From: Chryseobacterium cucumeris
GTDB lineage: Bacteria > Bacteroidota > Bacteroidia > Flavobacteriales > Weeksellaceae
Direction: 5' to 3'
Length of the DNA stretch: 64,000 nt
NCBI RefSeq assembly: GCF_016775705.1
Contig: NZ_CP068760.1
Location: forward strand, 1,364,001 to 1,428,000
Below the pieces are notes generated by a model, which was given only the letters and a program-made list of their open reading frames with translations, searched no databases and had not been told where the DNA came from. Shown here one piece after another: positions 26,158-34,464 of this stretch. The translations under genes were made by a program, and so were the position numbers. Each line of letters starts with the position of its first letter. Position 1 is the first letter of the stretch.

Positions 26158-27177
26158 ATGATTAAAAACGAAGGAAAAATATATTTTTACAGTTCACTAT
26201 TGATTACTTTAGTAGTCAATTCAGCTAAACTCATGGCACTTAACACGAATGGAATTATTGCCCGCTACTGGCACTTCAATATTTGGGAATATAGTTTTCA
26301 GTTTCTTTACAACTTCGTATTTTGTCTTCTGCTGTTTTATTTTAATCTTTCCCGCAACAGATTTTTTGGCATATTCAGAGAAAACAAACAATGGATCAGG
26401 TTCTATCTGGCAAATACTTTTCTTATTGCTGTTTTTTTTATTGCCGGAAGTACTATCCATTATATATTTTTCGGTACAGTGCATCTTCCGGGGACTATGA
26501 TCAGAGGATATTTTGCCAGGTTTTTACTCAGTACCATTATGATTGCTGTAGTCATCCGGCTAATTCTGCTGATGCGGGAGAGCAGAAATAAGGACCAGAT
26601 TAATGAGCAACTGCAAACAGCCTATCTTCAGGCCCAGCTCAGACAGCTTCAGGAGCAGCTTAATCCTCATTTTCTTTTCAATACCCTCAGCAGTCTGTCT
26701 GCCATTGTCCGGGAAAATCCCCAACAGGCACAATCCTATATTGTACATCTGTCTAAAGTTTTCCGATACACATTGGTACACACGGGTAATGATTTGGTAA
26801 CTATCAATCAGGAACTTCTGCATCTTTCTTCCTATACCCAACTGCTTAGCATGCGTCTGGAAAATAGTTTCCAAATCAACATCGCCATAAGCCAGGAGAC
26901 TTTACAGCGGGAGATTCCGCATTTATCCTTGCAGCCATTGGTTGAAAATGCGGTTAAGCATAATATTGCTACAATTTCACAACCTTTGTGTATTGATATT
27001 TATAATGAAAACAACAGTCTGGTTGTCCGAAACAATCTTCAGCCTTTACCTCATGAGACGGAAGGTACTGGACTTGGGTTAATTAATCTGGGTGAAAGAT
27101 ACAAGCTGCAAATACAACATGAGATAGAAATTCATACAACAAAAGAATATTTTATTGTAAAACTACCCTTATTATGA
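26158..27177 (+). CDS. LytS-like membrane sensor histidine kinase
   Basis: The 339-residue kinase has an N-terminal membrane domain with about four hydrophobic segments (about 12-140). The short His_kinase domain has the acceptor phrase QLNPHFLFNTL (His about residue 172) and a C-terminal ATPase with LVENAVKHN and GTGLGLINL. This is the LytS/YehU class that pairs with LytTR regulators. The last four bases overlap the start of such a regulator (ATGA), so the two are a two-component pair. The signal is unknown. Confidence 0.93.
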   Translation: MIKNEGKIYFYSSLLITLVVNSAKLMALNTNGIIARYWHFNIWEYSFQFLYNFVFCLLLFYFNLSRNRFFGIFRENKQWIRFYLANTFLIAVFFIAGSTIHYIFFGTVHLPGTMIRGYFARFLLSTIMIAVVIRLILLMRESRNKDQINEQLQTAYLQAQLRQLQEQLNPHFLFNTLSSLSAIVRENPQQAQSYIVHLSKVFRYTLVHTGNDLVTINQELLHLSSYTQLLSMRLENSFQINIAISQETLQREIPHLSLQPLVENAVKHNIATISQPLCIDIYNENNSLVVRNNLQPLPHETEGTGLGLINLGERYKLQIQHEIEIHTTKEYFIVKLPLL

Positions 27178-27953
27178 GCCAGCAACTTCGCATCGTAATT
27201 ATTGAAGATGAGGCTGCCACAGCAAGAGATCTTGAGTTTATTTTAAAAGAAATCAATTCTGGTTTTGAGATTACAGTCATTTTACAAACTGTCCGGGAGT
27301 CAGTACTGTGGCTTTCTTCAAACGAGGATCACTATGATCTTATATTTTCGGACATCCATCTCTCGGATGGTCTCTCATTTGAAATTTTCCGGCAGATTCT
27401 TATCCTGAAACCCGTTATTTTTGTGACAGCTTATGATGGTTATGCATTGGAAGCTTTCAGGAATAATGGTATTGGTTATATTTTAAAACCTTTTGATAAA
27501 GAAGAAATCAACCGTTCTTTACTGAAATATATAACGCTGACTGCTACTGATAATGGTCTGGAACAATCAAAACTACTTGCCTTATTACAACAGCTACAAT
27601 CTTCTGTGAGTCGTTATAAAAAAACATTTCTTATCCATTACTGCGGAAAGCTGATTCCTGTTGAAGCTTCTAAAATTTATTGGTTTCAAACTTCCAATGA
27701 AATGGTATATGCCCAGCTGGAGAACGGACAAAAATATATTGTAGAATATACTTTAGAACAACTTGAGCAGCAACTGAACCCGGAGCTTTTTTTCCGTGCC
27801 AATCGTCAGTTTATAATTAATAAGAAGGCTATTGATTCTATTGAGTATTTTTTCAATGGAAGGTTATCCGTTATAATACATCCTGCTCCGGAGGAACAAG
27901 TACTTATAAGTAAAGCAAAAGCACCAGCTTTTCGAAAATGGATGGATCAGTAA
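27174..27953 (+). CDS. LytTR-family response regulator
   Basis: The 259-residue protein has a receiver domain (about 5-120) with Asp60 as phosphorylation site (YDLIFSDIHLSDG) and LKPFDKEE at the end of the domain. A LytTR DNA-binding domain follows (about 150-255) with the typical block FFRANRQFIINKKAID. It should act with the kinase encoded just before it. The next two genes, a Spy-like protein and a hydrolase, begin 100 bases downstream behind their own -7 element and are candidate targets. Confidence 0.94.
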   Translation: MSQQLRIVIIEDEAATARDLEFILKEINSGFEITVILQTVRESVLWLSSNEDHYDLIFSDIHLSDGLSFEIFRQILILKPVIFVTAYDGYALEAFRNNGIGYILKPFDKEEINRSLLKYITLTATDNGLEQSKLLALLQQLQSSVSRYKKTFLIHYCGKLIPVEASKIYWFQTSNEMVYAQLENGQKYIVEYTLEQLEQQLNPELFFRANRQFIINKKAIDSIEYFFNGRLSVIIHPAPEEQVLISKAKAPAFRKWMDQ

Positions 27954-28017
27954 CAATTTCACCCCCGGATTTAGTCGGTTGACCCTTTTTTTTCTTTATA
28001 AAATCTACCTGCATTAT

Positions 28018-28025
28018 TACATTTG
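28018..28025 (+). promoter_or_regulatory. -7 promoter element of the Spy-like/hydrolase operon
   Basis: TACATTTG matches TAnnTTTG exactly, 28 bases before the start codon. A TTT sequence, without the G, sits 20 bases upstream. This suggests the two following genes are transcribed separately from the two-component genes. Confidence 0.5.
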
Positions 28026-28053
28026 TTTCATTAAAAACTAAAACTTATCAAAT

Positions 28054-28437
28054 ATGCATGTAAAAACAATAAAGAAAATGCTTCTGTTTACTGCAGTTAT
28101 ATTATGTATACCCTTTACAGTATCTGCACAAAGTAAAAGCCTCAAACAAGCTACCCCTGAACAGAGGGCAAAAATGCAGACTGAATGGATGCGAACGAAG
28201 CTTGCATTAAACACGATACAAGTTAAACAGGTATATGCTCTTAACCTTCAGTATGCCCAAAAGAATGATCCCATTATTCAAAGTAAGGAGGGCAATTTTT
28301 TTAAATTCAAAAAGATGAAAGCTTTACAGAATGAAAAATCTAATGCCCTAAGCCAAATTCTGGATGCAGGACAATATAGAAAATATCTGGAAGCTAAAGA
28401 TCAGATGATTCATAATATTAAAGACAAAAAACAATGA
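28054..28437 (+). CDS. Small secreted Spy/CpxP- or DUF4890-like protein
   Basis: The 127-residue protein has a signal peptide ending VSAQ. An all-helical, strongly basic mature part follows, with TPEQRAKMQTEWM and LNTIQVKQVYALN. This is the pattern of the DUF4890/Spy-like helical periplasmic proteins of Bacteroidota. Spy and CpxP proteins are envelope-stress chaperones or feedback regulators; whether this one is such is inference. Its last four bases overlap the hydrolase start (ATGA), so the two are co-translated. It follows a LytS/LytTR pair that may control it. Confidence 0.65.
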   Translation: MHVKTIKKMLLFTAVILCIPFTVSAQSKSLKQATPEQRAKMQTEWMRTKLALNTIQVKQVYALNLQYAQKNDPIIQSKEGNFFKFKKMKALQNEKSNALSQILDAGQYRKYLEAKDQMIHNIKDKKQ

Positions 28438-29513
28438 AAAAACTATTTTATCCATGGGTAATGATAATGTTTATTACCACTTCGGCATGCTCTCAGAGTA
28501 ATAACGATACTGAGGAAGGCTCTTCTCAACAATCCAAGCTCACCAACAGTCTTCAGGGACCTATACAAAAACCTGCATCAGGGTATGGCTCAGATGGAAA
28601 TTATGAAGTTGCTGAAATTGATTTTAATAATCCGCAATACGCAGGAACACAAGTTTCAATTTTCTATCCAAAAGGGATTACTTCACCCAGACCCACTATA
28701 TTCTTTTCACATCCCTTTGGTGGTGAAGAAAAGGATTACAATATAGAGCTGTATCATTTTATCGCCAAGAAAGGCTATGTTGTGGTATTTGTACCATACC
28801 GTACCGTAGATATAAGTGTTGATCACCGTTACCAGACACTTTGGGAAGGATTTATAAAAGCTGCAACAGATTATCCCAACATCATAGATACGCAGAAAGT
28901 AGGTTTTATGGGACATTCTTTTGGTGGTGGGGCCAGCATAGATCTTGCCTATAAAGCATTTACAGAAAAAGGATGGGGACAAAATGCACGCTTTCTTTTT
29001 ACCATGGCACCCTGGTATTCTTTTAACTGGAACAGCCCGTTAACCACACAACAGCAACTGCAGAATTTTCCGGCCAATACCAAAATGATTACCCAGGTTT
29101 ATGATGAAGATACTGTAAATGATCACAGAATGGCAATTGATATATTTAAAAACATTAATATTTCTACAACTGAAAAAGATTTTATTTATTTTAAATCGTC
29201 TGCTATTAATGGATACAATTACATCACTGATCATGCTATGCCAAGTTCACGGAAAGCTTTTGATGCCTTGGATTATTATGGGGTATACCGTCTTCTGGAT
29301 GCCATGATGGATTATAGCTTTAATGGAAATGTCAATGCCAAGAATGTTGCTTTAGGTAATGGTTCAACGGCACAGGTTACTATGCCGTCCTACAACGGAC
29401 AGATAATGGCCCCACTCGAAGTCACAGATAATCCTACCCCGAAGTATTTGCAAAGTAAATATCAGTTTTTCTGCGGAAGCAATACCAATCCACGAAACAA
29501 TTATTGTAATTGA
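28434..29513 (+). CDS. Lipoprotein alpha/beta hydrolase (dienelactone/PAF-acetylhydrolase-like)
   Basis: The 359-residue protein has a lipoprotein signal with lipobox TSAC, so it is likely anchored in a membrane. The hydrolase core shows the nucleophile elbow GHSFGGG (Ser about 163), preceded by the FSHPFGG oxyanion-hole region. The fold and length fit the PAF-acetylhydrolase/dienelactone-hydrolase group; the substrate is unknown. It is coupled to the Spy-like gene by a 4-base overlap and closed by a terminator at 29573-29616. Confidence 0.78.
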   Translation: MKKLFYPWVMIMFITTSACSQSNNDTEEGSSQQSKLTNSLQGPIQKPASGYGSDGNYEVAEIDFNNPQYAGTQVSIFYPKGITSPRPTIFFSHPFGGEEKDYNIELYHFIAKKGYVVVFVPYRTVDISVDHRYQTLWEGFIKAATDYPNIIDTQKVGFMGHSFGGGASIDLAYKAFTEKGWGQNARFLFTMAPWYSFNWNSPLTTQQQLQNFPANTKMITQVYDEDTVNDHRMAIDIFKNINISTTEKDFIYFKSSAINGYNYITDHAMPSSRKAFDALDYYGVYRLLDAMMDYSFNGNVNAKNVALGNGSTAQVTMPSYNGQIMAPLEVTDNPTPKYLQSKYQFFCGSNTNPRNNYCN

Positions 29514-29572
29514 AATTGAAAGAAGAATATCCGATATATCTCATTAAATAATCCTAAAAAATATCAACAATA

Positions 29573-29616
29573 AAGAGAGGTTTTGTTCCTGAAGGAAAAA
29601 GGCCTCTCTTATTTTA
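29573..29616 (+). terminator. Terminator of the hydrolase operon
   Basis: aagagagg (29573-29580) pairs with cctctctt (29603-29610). A smaller internal hairpin (ttcc/ggaa) sits inside, and atttta follows. The remaining bases before the next gene (29617-29763) show nothing further. Confidence 0.75.
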
Positions 29617-29763
29617 TGCTTTCTGTTATATTATTATATAGACCTGAACTTTATCAGCAAGAAACGTACTGTGGAGAATTGGAAAAATTCATTGTGGTTC
29701 ACTTTTATCTTTATGGACACCATTTCAGTGGCAATGCGGTTTATCATTTAAAATAATAATTTC

Positions 29764-31143
29764 CTATTCCGCTTGTGCTAAAATACTTTCTTCATCTTTT
29801 TTAAGAATCTTAACCGGGATCTGAAGTTCCGTCTGGATTTTTACCCTGAGGGCTTCCAATGCAGACAGCTCACCATGGACAAGCATGACCTGCTTTGGAG
29901 GAATTTTATATTTTCTGATCCATTCCAATAATTCAGCCTGATCTGCATGAGCGGATAACCCTGTAATTTCTGCAATATGGGCTCTGACCTCATAGTATTT
30001 TCCGTGCATTTTAAGTTCATGAGATTGATTTAACAATGCCCGGCCCCTCGTACCTTCAGCCTGAAATCCAACGATCAGCACTGTATTTCTCCTGTCGCCG
30101 ATATAGTGTTTCAGATATTCAAGCACTCTTCCGCCTGTAATCATACCACTTCCTGCAATGACAATTTTTGATTGCTTTTCTGCAATTATTTCCTGGGTTT
30201 CAGTATAATCTTTTGTTATGCAAATCTTTTCCATAATATCATTCCATTGCTGCCTCTCAACTAATGTATAATCTGAGTATCTTACCATAATTTCGGTAGC
30301 AGCAGCTGCCATAGGACTATCCAGAACCACTGGAATACTGACCGGGATTTTATTCTTGTTTTTAAGTTCCTGAAGGATATAAATGATTTCCTGTGCCCGC
30401 CCCACTGCAAAACAGGGAATAATTATATTTCCCCGGTCTTTTACAGTCTTATTAATCCAATATTCCAACTGATCAGATAAATCTTTATTTTCGTGGAGTC
30501 TGTCTCCGTAAGTTGATTCCATAACCAAAAAATCAGCCTGTGTAAAAAAATCGGGAGGAGCTAAAACTGCGCTGTGATTTCTTCCTATATCTCCTGAGAA
30601 AACTATTATTTTCCCAAAGCAGGTAATTCTCACAGAACAGGCTCCTATAATATGCCCACAGGGTTTAAACATACAGCTTATATGCTCGCTTAGCTTAATT
30701 TCCTTATTCTCATCAATCACAAAAAACTGTTTGAAAGATCTTTCTGCATCATTTACCGTATACAGAGGTTTTGCCGGATGATGTTTTGTATAATGATGAC
30801 GGTTGGCTTTTTCGGCATCTTCTTCCTGAAGTTTGGCGCTGTCAAGTAATATCAGTTTTGTAAGTTCCTTAGTAGGGCCGCTCATGTAAATTTTACCTTT
30901 AAACCCATTTTTTACGATAAGCGGAATATATCCGCAATGATCAAGGTGGGCATGGGTAAGAATAATGGCATCTATTTCCGAAACATCGGTATCCAGCTGC
31001 ATCCAGTTTTGCTCTCTAAGGTATTTTACGCCCTGAAACAGACCACAATCAATAAGAATAGTAAGTTCAGGAGTTTTTAATAAATGTTTCGATCCGGTAA
31101 CTGTTTCTGCACCGCCAAGTGATTTTAAAGTAATCGTTTTCAT
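29764..31143 (-). CDS. Beta-CASP metallo-beta-lactamase-fold hydrolase (RNA-metabolising type)
   Basis: The 459-residue protein has the metal site HAHLDH (His64, His66, Asp68, His69), then later histidines in CGHIIGA and in the C-terminal SGLSAHAD and VHGE blocks. The beta-CASP insertion and the RMMBL C-terminal part place it with CPSF73/RNase J-like proteins that act on RNA. Its start is 11 bases after the Hsp20 stop, so the two genes are cotranscribed. In other bacteria such proteins also sit in low-oxygen or stress islands beside Usp and Hsp20 genes; the cellular role is unproven. Confidence 0.88.
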   Translation of the reverse strand: MKTITLKSLGGAETVTGSKHLLKTPELTILIDCGLFQGVKYLREQNWMQLDTDVSEIDAIILTHAHLDHCGYIPLIVKNGFKGKIYMSGPTKELTKLILLDSAKLQEEDAEKANRHHYTKHHPAKPLYTVNDAERSFKQFFVIDENKEIKLSEHISCMFKPCGHIIGACSVRITCFGKIIVFSGDIGRNHSAVLAPPDFFTQADFLVMESTYGDRLHENKDLSDQLEYWINKTVKDRGNIIIPCFAVGRAQEIIYILQELKNKNKIPVSIPVVLDSPMAAAATEIMVRYSDYTLVERQQWNDIMEKICITKDYTETQEIIAEKQSKIVIAGSGMITGGRVLEYLKHYIGDRRNTVLIVGFQAEGTRGRALLNQSHELKMHGKYYEVRAHIAEITGLSAHADQAELLEWIRKYKIPPKQVMLVHGELSALEALRVKIQTELQIPVKILKKDEESILAQAE

Positions 31144-31154
31144 TTTGATATAAT

Positions 31155-31571
31155 TTACTGGACCTTTACTTTTTTATTCATCTGTTTTACGGTATTGGCT
31201 TTACCCATTTTAATGTACAGCCGGCCATTTTTATAGTGGGCTTTGATATTACTGATATCAATACCTTCCGGAAGCCTGAAACTTCTTGCAAGAGAAGAGG
31301 TTAAAAATTCTTTTCTTACATAATTTTTTTTAATTTCTTCTTTTTTATCTGATGTATAAGCCTGAATGTTCAAAACGCCGTTTTCTATCTTTATCTTAAA
31401 TTCATCTTTCTTAAAGCCGGGAGCATTAACCTGTATCTTGTAATTTCCGTTTTTATCAATGATATTGACTGAATGTTCTATTTTAGCAGGCTGGTTAACA
31501 ATTTCGTTTTTACTCCAGAACTCTTCTGTTAATAGTTTTACTGCAGATTGTTTTTGGGCTAAAGTTTTCAT
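31155..31571 (-). CDS. Small heat-shock protein, Hsp20/alpha-crystallin family
   Basis: The 138-residue protein has an alpha-crystallin domain (about 40-125) with NAPGFKKDEFKIKIENGVLNI split over two strands. The conserved FRLPEGIDISNIKAHYKNGRLYI block is also present. The C-terminal anchoring I-x-I motif is reduced to VKV. These ATP-independent holdases bind unfolded proteins. A TTTGAT-N5-ATCAAA palindrome lies 11 bases upstream of the start codon, and the metallo-hydrolase gene follows directly. Confidence 0.93.
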   Translation of the reverse strand: MKTLAQKQSAVKLLTEEFWSKNEIVNQPAKIEHSVNIIDKNGNYKIQVNAPGFKKDEFKIKIENGVLNIQAYTSDKKEEIKKNYVRKEFLTSSLARSFRLPEGIDISNIKAHYKNGRLYIKMGKANTVKQMNKKVKVQ

Positions 31572-31581
31572 AATAACCGTT

Positions 31582-31598
31582 TTTGATTAGATATCAAA
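31582..31598 (-). promoter_or_regulatory. Candidate FNR-like operator before hsp20
   Basis: TTTGAT (31582-31587) and ATCAAA (31593-31598) form a perfect inverted repeat with a 5-base spacer, 11 bases from the Hsp20 start codon. The half-site TTGAT is that of FNR, whose usual spacer is 4 bases. A receiver-FNR fusion with the FNR recognition motif is encoded less than 1 kb away, which makes the site plausible but unproven. Confidence 0.4.
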
Positions 31599-31640
31599 GG
31601 TACCATAAGACGTATTCAGAAACCGTGACAGTGATTGCAC

Positions 31641-32012
31641 TTAATTGTGATCGTCATCATCCTTCTGCCACCTATTGATAATATTGATAACTTCCCAGGC
31701 ACCGGACGGATCTGCATTTCTGATAAATGTCCATCGTAAACTGTCATTCCGTATTCCGGGCACATCATCTTTTAAAGGGTCGTTAAGCCATGCTATAATA
31801 TATCTGACTCCTAATGAAATAAGAATTTCAAAAATAGAGGGCGAAACAGAACAGGCGTCACCGGTAATGATAACAACATCCTTTGCCTGGGCAAAATATA
31901 CTGTTGCTTCATCCAACGGGACGCTGATGATGGTCATTTTATGTCTTTTATGATTGGCTAAAGCAAGAAATTGTTTGTCAATCTGACTTATATTATATGC
32001 GATCACTTTCAT
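31641..32012 (-). CDS. Stand-alone domain resembling the N-terminus of D-lactate dehydrogenase
   Basis: The 123-residue protein starts MKVIAYNISQIDKQFLALAN and runs through LDEATVYFAQAKDVVII and ILISLGVRYI. This is the order seen in the N-terminal catalytic half-domain of fermentative D-2-hydroxyacid dehydrogenases. It then diverges and ends with an acidic DDDDH tail. The NAD-binding GxGxxG region and the catalytic Arg/Glu/His residues are absent, so it cannot be an active dehydrogenase. It may be a sensor or scaffold remnant. It lies between the receiver-FNR gene (81-base gap) and hsp20 (69-base gap). Homology is judged by eye. Confidence 0.6.
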   Translation of the reverse strand: MKVIAYNISQIDKQFLALANHKRHKMTIISVPLDEATVYFAQAKDVVIITGDACSVSPSIFEILISLGVRYIIAWLNDPLKDDVPGIRNDSLRWTFIRNADPSGAWEVINIINRWQKDDDDHN

Positions 32013-32093
32013 AGCTTCTGTTCATTCATCAAATGTATTGAAGAATAAAAAAGCCAGCCGTGTGCAAAATCATTATTAAAGATGATCTGTATT

Positions 32094-33146
32094 TTAATTT
32101 TTCATTTTCTGTAATCGGCTAATGTCCAAAATTGTAATTCTCCCTGCATTTCTATCAATAAGACCTTCTTCTTTAAAGTCTCCGAGTATCCTGCTTACTG
32201 TCTCGATAGCCATACCGGCCATAGAAGCGAGATTCTCCCTGGAAATTTCAAAATTTCCCGTCTCCGGATGCACCTGATATAATCTGCTGAGAATTTCTGC
32301 CATCCTTTTTCTTACTGAAAAATAAGCGAGATGTAAAAGCTGCTGTTCATGATTGACCACATTTTGTGCAAGAATTTTAATAAACTTTTCTGCCACATCA
32401 GGATATTTACAGATCAGCTGATCCAGCTCTTCTCTGGGAATAGAACATAAGGCAGCATCTTCAAGTACTTCGGCCGTTTCTTTATACTCTCTTCCTGTAA
32501 ACAATGAAGTAATTCCAAAATATTCGTCAGGATAATATACACATGTCATCAGCTCCTTTCCCTCCTCCGTCATTTTTGTAGTCTTTACCGACCCTGAAAG
32601 TATGAGATAAACAGCATTTGCCGTATCACCTTCAGTGTATATAATCTGTTTCTTTTTGAGAGTTTTTATTTTGCGAACATCAAAAGATCTTTTCAGTTCT
32701 TCAAGGCCGCTTACAGATCGGAACAAATGATTCATCTGATCATCATTGGTGCTATAAGACTTTTTCTGATGCTCTCTTTTCTTAAGCCTGCTCTCAATAG
32801 CATTTAAAAGTTCAATATCATCAAACGGCTTTGTCAGATAATCATCAGCTCCCATTTCTATTCCCCTGCGTATTTCTGCCCTGTCCGCTTTAGCTGTAAT
32901 AAAGACAAAGGGGATCAGTGAAGTTTCTTCTCTTTTGCTTAAAAGATATAATACTCCATACCCATCGAGCTCCGGCATCATAATATCACACAATATAATG
33001 TCAGGTATATATCTGATGGCCAACTCCACTCCCTGTCTGCCATTTTTTGCCTGCAAAACCTCATAGCCGGCCAGTGTCAGAATTTCAGAAGTGCTTTCCC
33101 GGATGTCATCATGATCCTCAATGATCAATATTTTTGTTTTTTCCAT
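32094..33146 (-). CDS. Receiver-FNR/Crp fusion transcriptional regulator
   Basis: The 350-residue protein has an N-terminal receiver (about 1-122; acidic EDHDD, phosphorylation site Asp54 in ILCDIMMP, TKPFDD lysine). A cyclic-nucleotide-type effector domain (about 150-265) and a Crp/Fnr winged helix (about 275-345) follow. The recognition helix GMAIETVSR (Glu315, Ser318, Arg319) matches FNR's ExxSR, which reads TTGAT half-sites. FNR's N-terminal iron-sulfur cysteines are missing. Control therefore probably comes by phosphorylation from the kinase encoded 11 bases upstream. It is the likely regulator of the surrounding stress genes. Confidence 0.92.
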   Translation of the reverse strand: MEKTKILIIEDHDDIRESTSEILTLAGYEVLQAKNGRQGVELAIRYIPDIILCDIMMPELDGYGVLYLLSKREETSLIPFVFITAKADRAEIRRGIEMGADDYLTKPFDDIELLNAIESRLKKREHQKKSYSTNDDQMNHLFRSVSGLEELKRSFDVRKIKTLKKKQIIYTEGDTANAVYLILSGSVKTTKMTEEGKELMTCVYYPDEYFGITSLFTGREYKETAEVLEDAALCSIPREELDQLICKYPDVAEKFIKILAQNVVNHEQQLLHLAYFSVRKRMAEILSRLYQVHPETGNFEISRENLASMAGMAIETVSRILGDFKEEGLIDRNAGRITILDISRLQKMKN

Positions 33147-33157
33147 ACATAATGAAC

Positions 33158-34345
33158 TTATTTTCTTGTAAAAGACAACGTAAACTGAGTTCCTTTACCA
33201 GGTTCGCTATTAAAATCTATATTCCCGTTCATCAGATTAACATACCGGAGAACAATATTTAGTCCCAGCCCGGTTCCCGGAATATTACCAATGTTATGAG
33301 CCCTGAAAAAAGGCTGGAAGAGCCCTGCATGATCATCTTCAGGAATGCCTATTCCATTGTCTTTTACCGTCATTAGGTAATATTCTTTATTTATTTCCGT
33401 ACAAAACTCAATAAGTGTATTTTCCCCGGAATACTTTATGGCATTACTGATCAGATTCATGAGACAGTTTCTTAATAAATTCTGATCCAGATTGACAATA
33501 TTTTCTACTCCGGTATGCTGATAAATTATAATTTGATTGTCTTTGGTAATCAGCTGCATTTCTTCCACAAGTTCTTCTGAGAATTTTATAATATCAAACT
33601 CATTATAAGCCGGGGTTACCATACCCGCTTCCAGTTTTTCCAGGGAAAGAAAATCATTAAGAATCCCGTTGAGACCAGCAATTGCATTTTTTATTTTATG
33701 AAGATGTTTCAGGATTTGAGAATGATCAGCAAGCTGAAGGTATTTTTCAATAAGAACGACAGAAAGCTGCATAGAGCTTAAAGGGGTACGGAATTCATGC
33801 GAAGCCATAGATACAAAACGGCTTTTCATCCGGTTAAGCTCCTTTTCTTTTTCAAGGGAAAGATTCGCTTCTTCTTTTGCTTTTTCCAAAGCACTTAGCA
33901 TCTCCTGAAGAGATTTTGTTCTCTTTTCAACCAGGTCTTCAAGTTCTCCGGTGTATTTTTTAAGGAATTCCTCAGCTTCTTTCTCTTTAGACAAGTCGTG
34001 GATAAACCCGGTATAAATAACCCTGTCCTGGAGCTGGACTTCGCTTACAGCAAGCCTGAATGGAAACTGGGTGCCATCTTTCCTAAGCCCTTTTACTTCT
34101 CTGCCTTTACCAATTATTTTTTTCTCTCCTGTCTGCTGATAGCGCAGAAGATAGCCATCATGTCTGCTATGATCGGGTTCCGGCATTAACACAGAAATAT
34201 TTTTACCAATTAATTCTTCTTCTCTATACCCAAATATCTTTAACGCAGAAGGATTTAAATTTTCAATCTTACCCTGACTGTCAATAGTAATAATTCCGTC
34301 TATTGCTGTTTCTATAATTGCTTGTAAGAGTCTGGCGCTTTCCAT
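33158..34345 (-). CDS. FixL-like cytosolic PAS sensor histidine kinase
   Basis: The 395-residue soluble kinase has no transmembrane segment. Its PAS domain (about 1-120) carries the FixL haem-pocket pattern RHDGYLLRY...IIGKGREV...RKDG. By alignment, His62 matches the haem ligand His200 of Bradyrhizobium FixL, and Arg68 and Arg82 match Arg206 and Arg220; position 214 is Lys76 instead of His. A coiled coil (about 120-172), HisKA with His183 (SMASHEFRTPLSS), and an ATPase domain (LISNAIKYS, DNGIGIP, GTGLGLN) follow. It should phosphorylate the receiver-FNR fusion. Haem binding is inferred, not shown. Confidence 0.9.
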   Translation of the reverse strand: MESARLLQAIIETAIDGIITIDSQGKIENLNPSALKIFGYREEELIGKNISVLMPEPDHSRHDGYLLRYQQTGEKKIIGKGREVKGLRKDGTQFPFRLAVSEVQLQDRVIYTGFIHDLSKEKEAEEFLKKYTGELEDLVEKRTKSLQEMLSALEKAKEEANLSLEKEKELNRMKSRFVSMASHEFRTPLSSMQLSVVLIEKYLQLADHSQILKHLHKIKNAIAGLNGILNDFLSLEKLEAGMVTPAYNEFDIIKFSEELVEEMQLITKDNQIIIYQHTGVENIVNLDQNLLRNCLMNLISNAIKYSGENTLIEFCTEINKEYYLMTVKDNGIGIPEDDHAGLFQPFFRAHNIGNIPGTGLGLNIVLRYVNLMNGNIDFNSEPGKGTQFTLSFTRK

Positions 34346-34352
34346 AAAAAAT

Positions 34353-34383
34353 AAATACTTACCCTTATTAAAGATAAGTATTT
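34353..34383 (-). promoter_or_regulatory. Inverted repeat in the leader of the FixL-like kinase gene
   Basis: aaatactta (34353-34361) and taagtattt (34375-34383) are perfect 9-base complements around 13 bases. The repeat ends 7 bases before the kinase start codon. It could be a stem-loop that hides the translation start, or an operator. An ATTGAT half-site follows just upstream (complement at 34387-34392). Confidence 0.35.
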
Positions 34384-34464
34384 TAAATCAATTTTCTATG
34401 AAACACTGTAATATGTTAACAAATAAATATTTTTTAATTATTATTTTTATCAATATTTTGGAAT

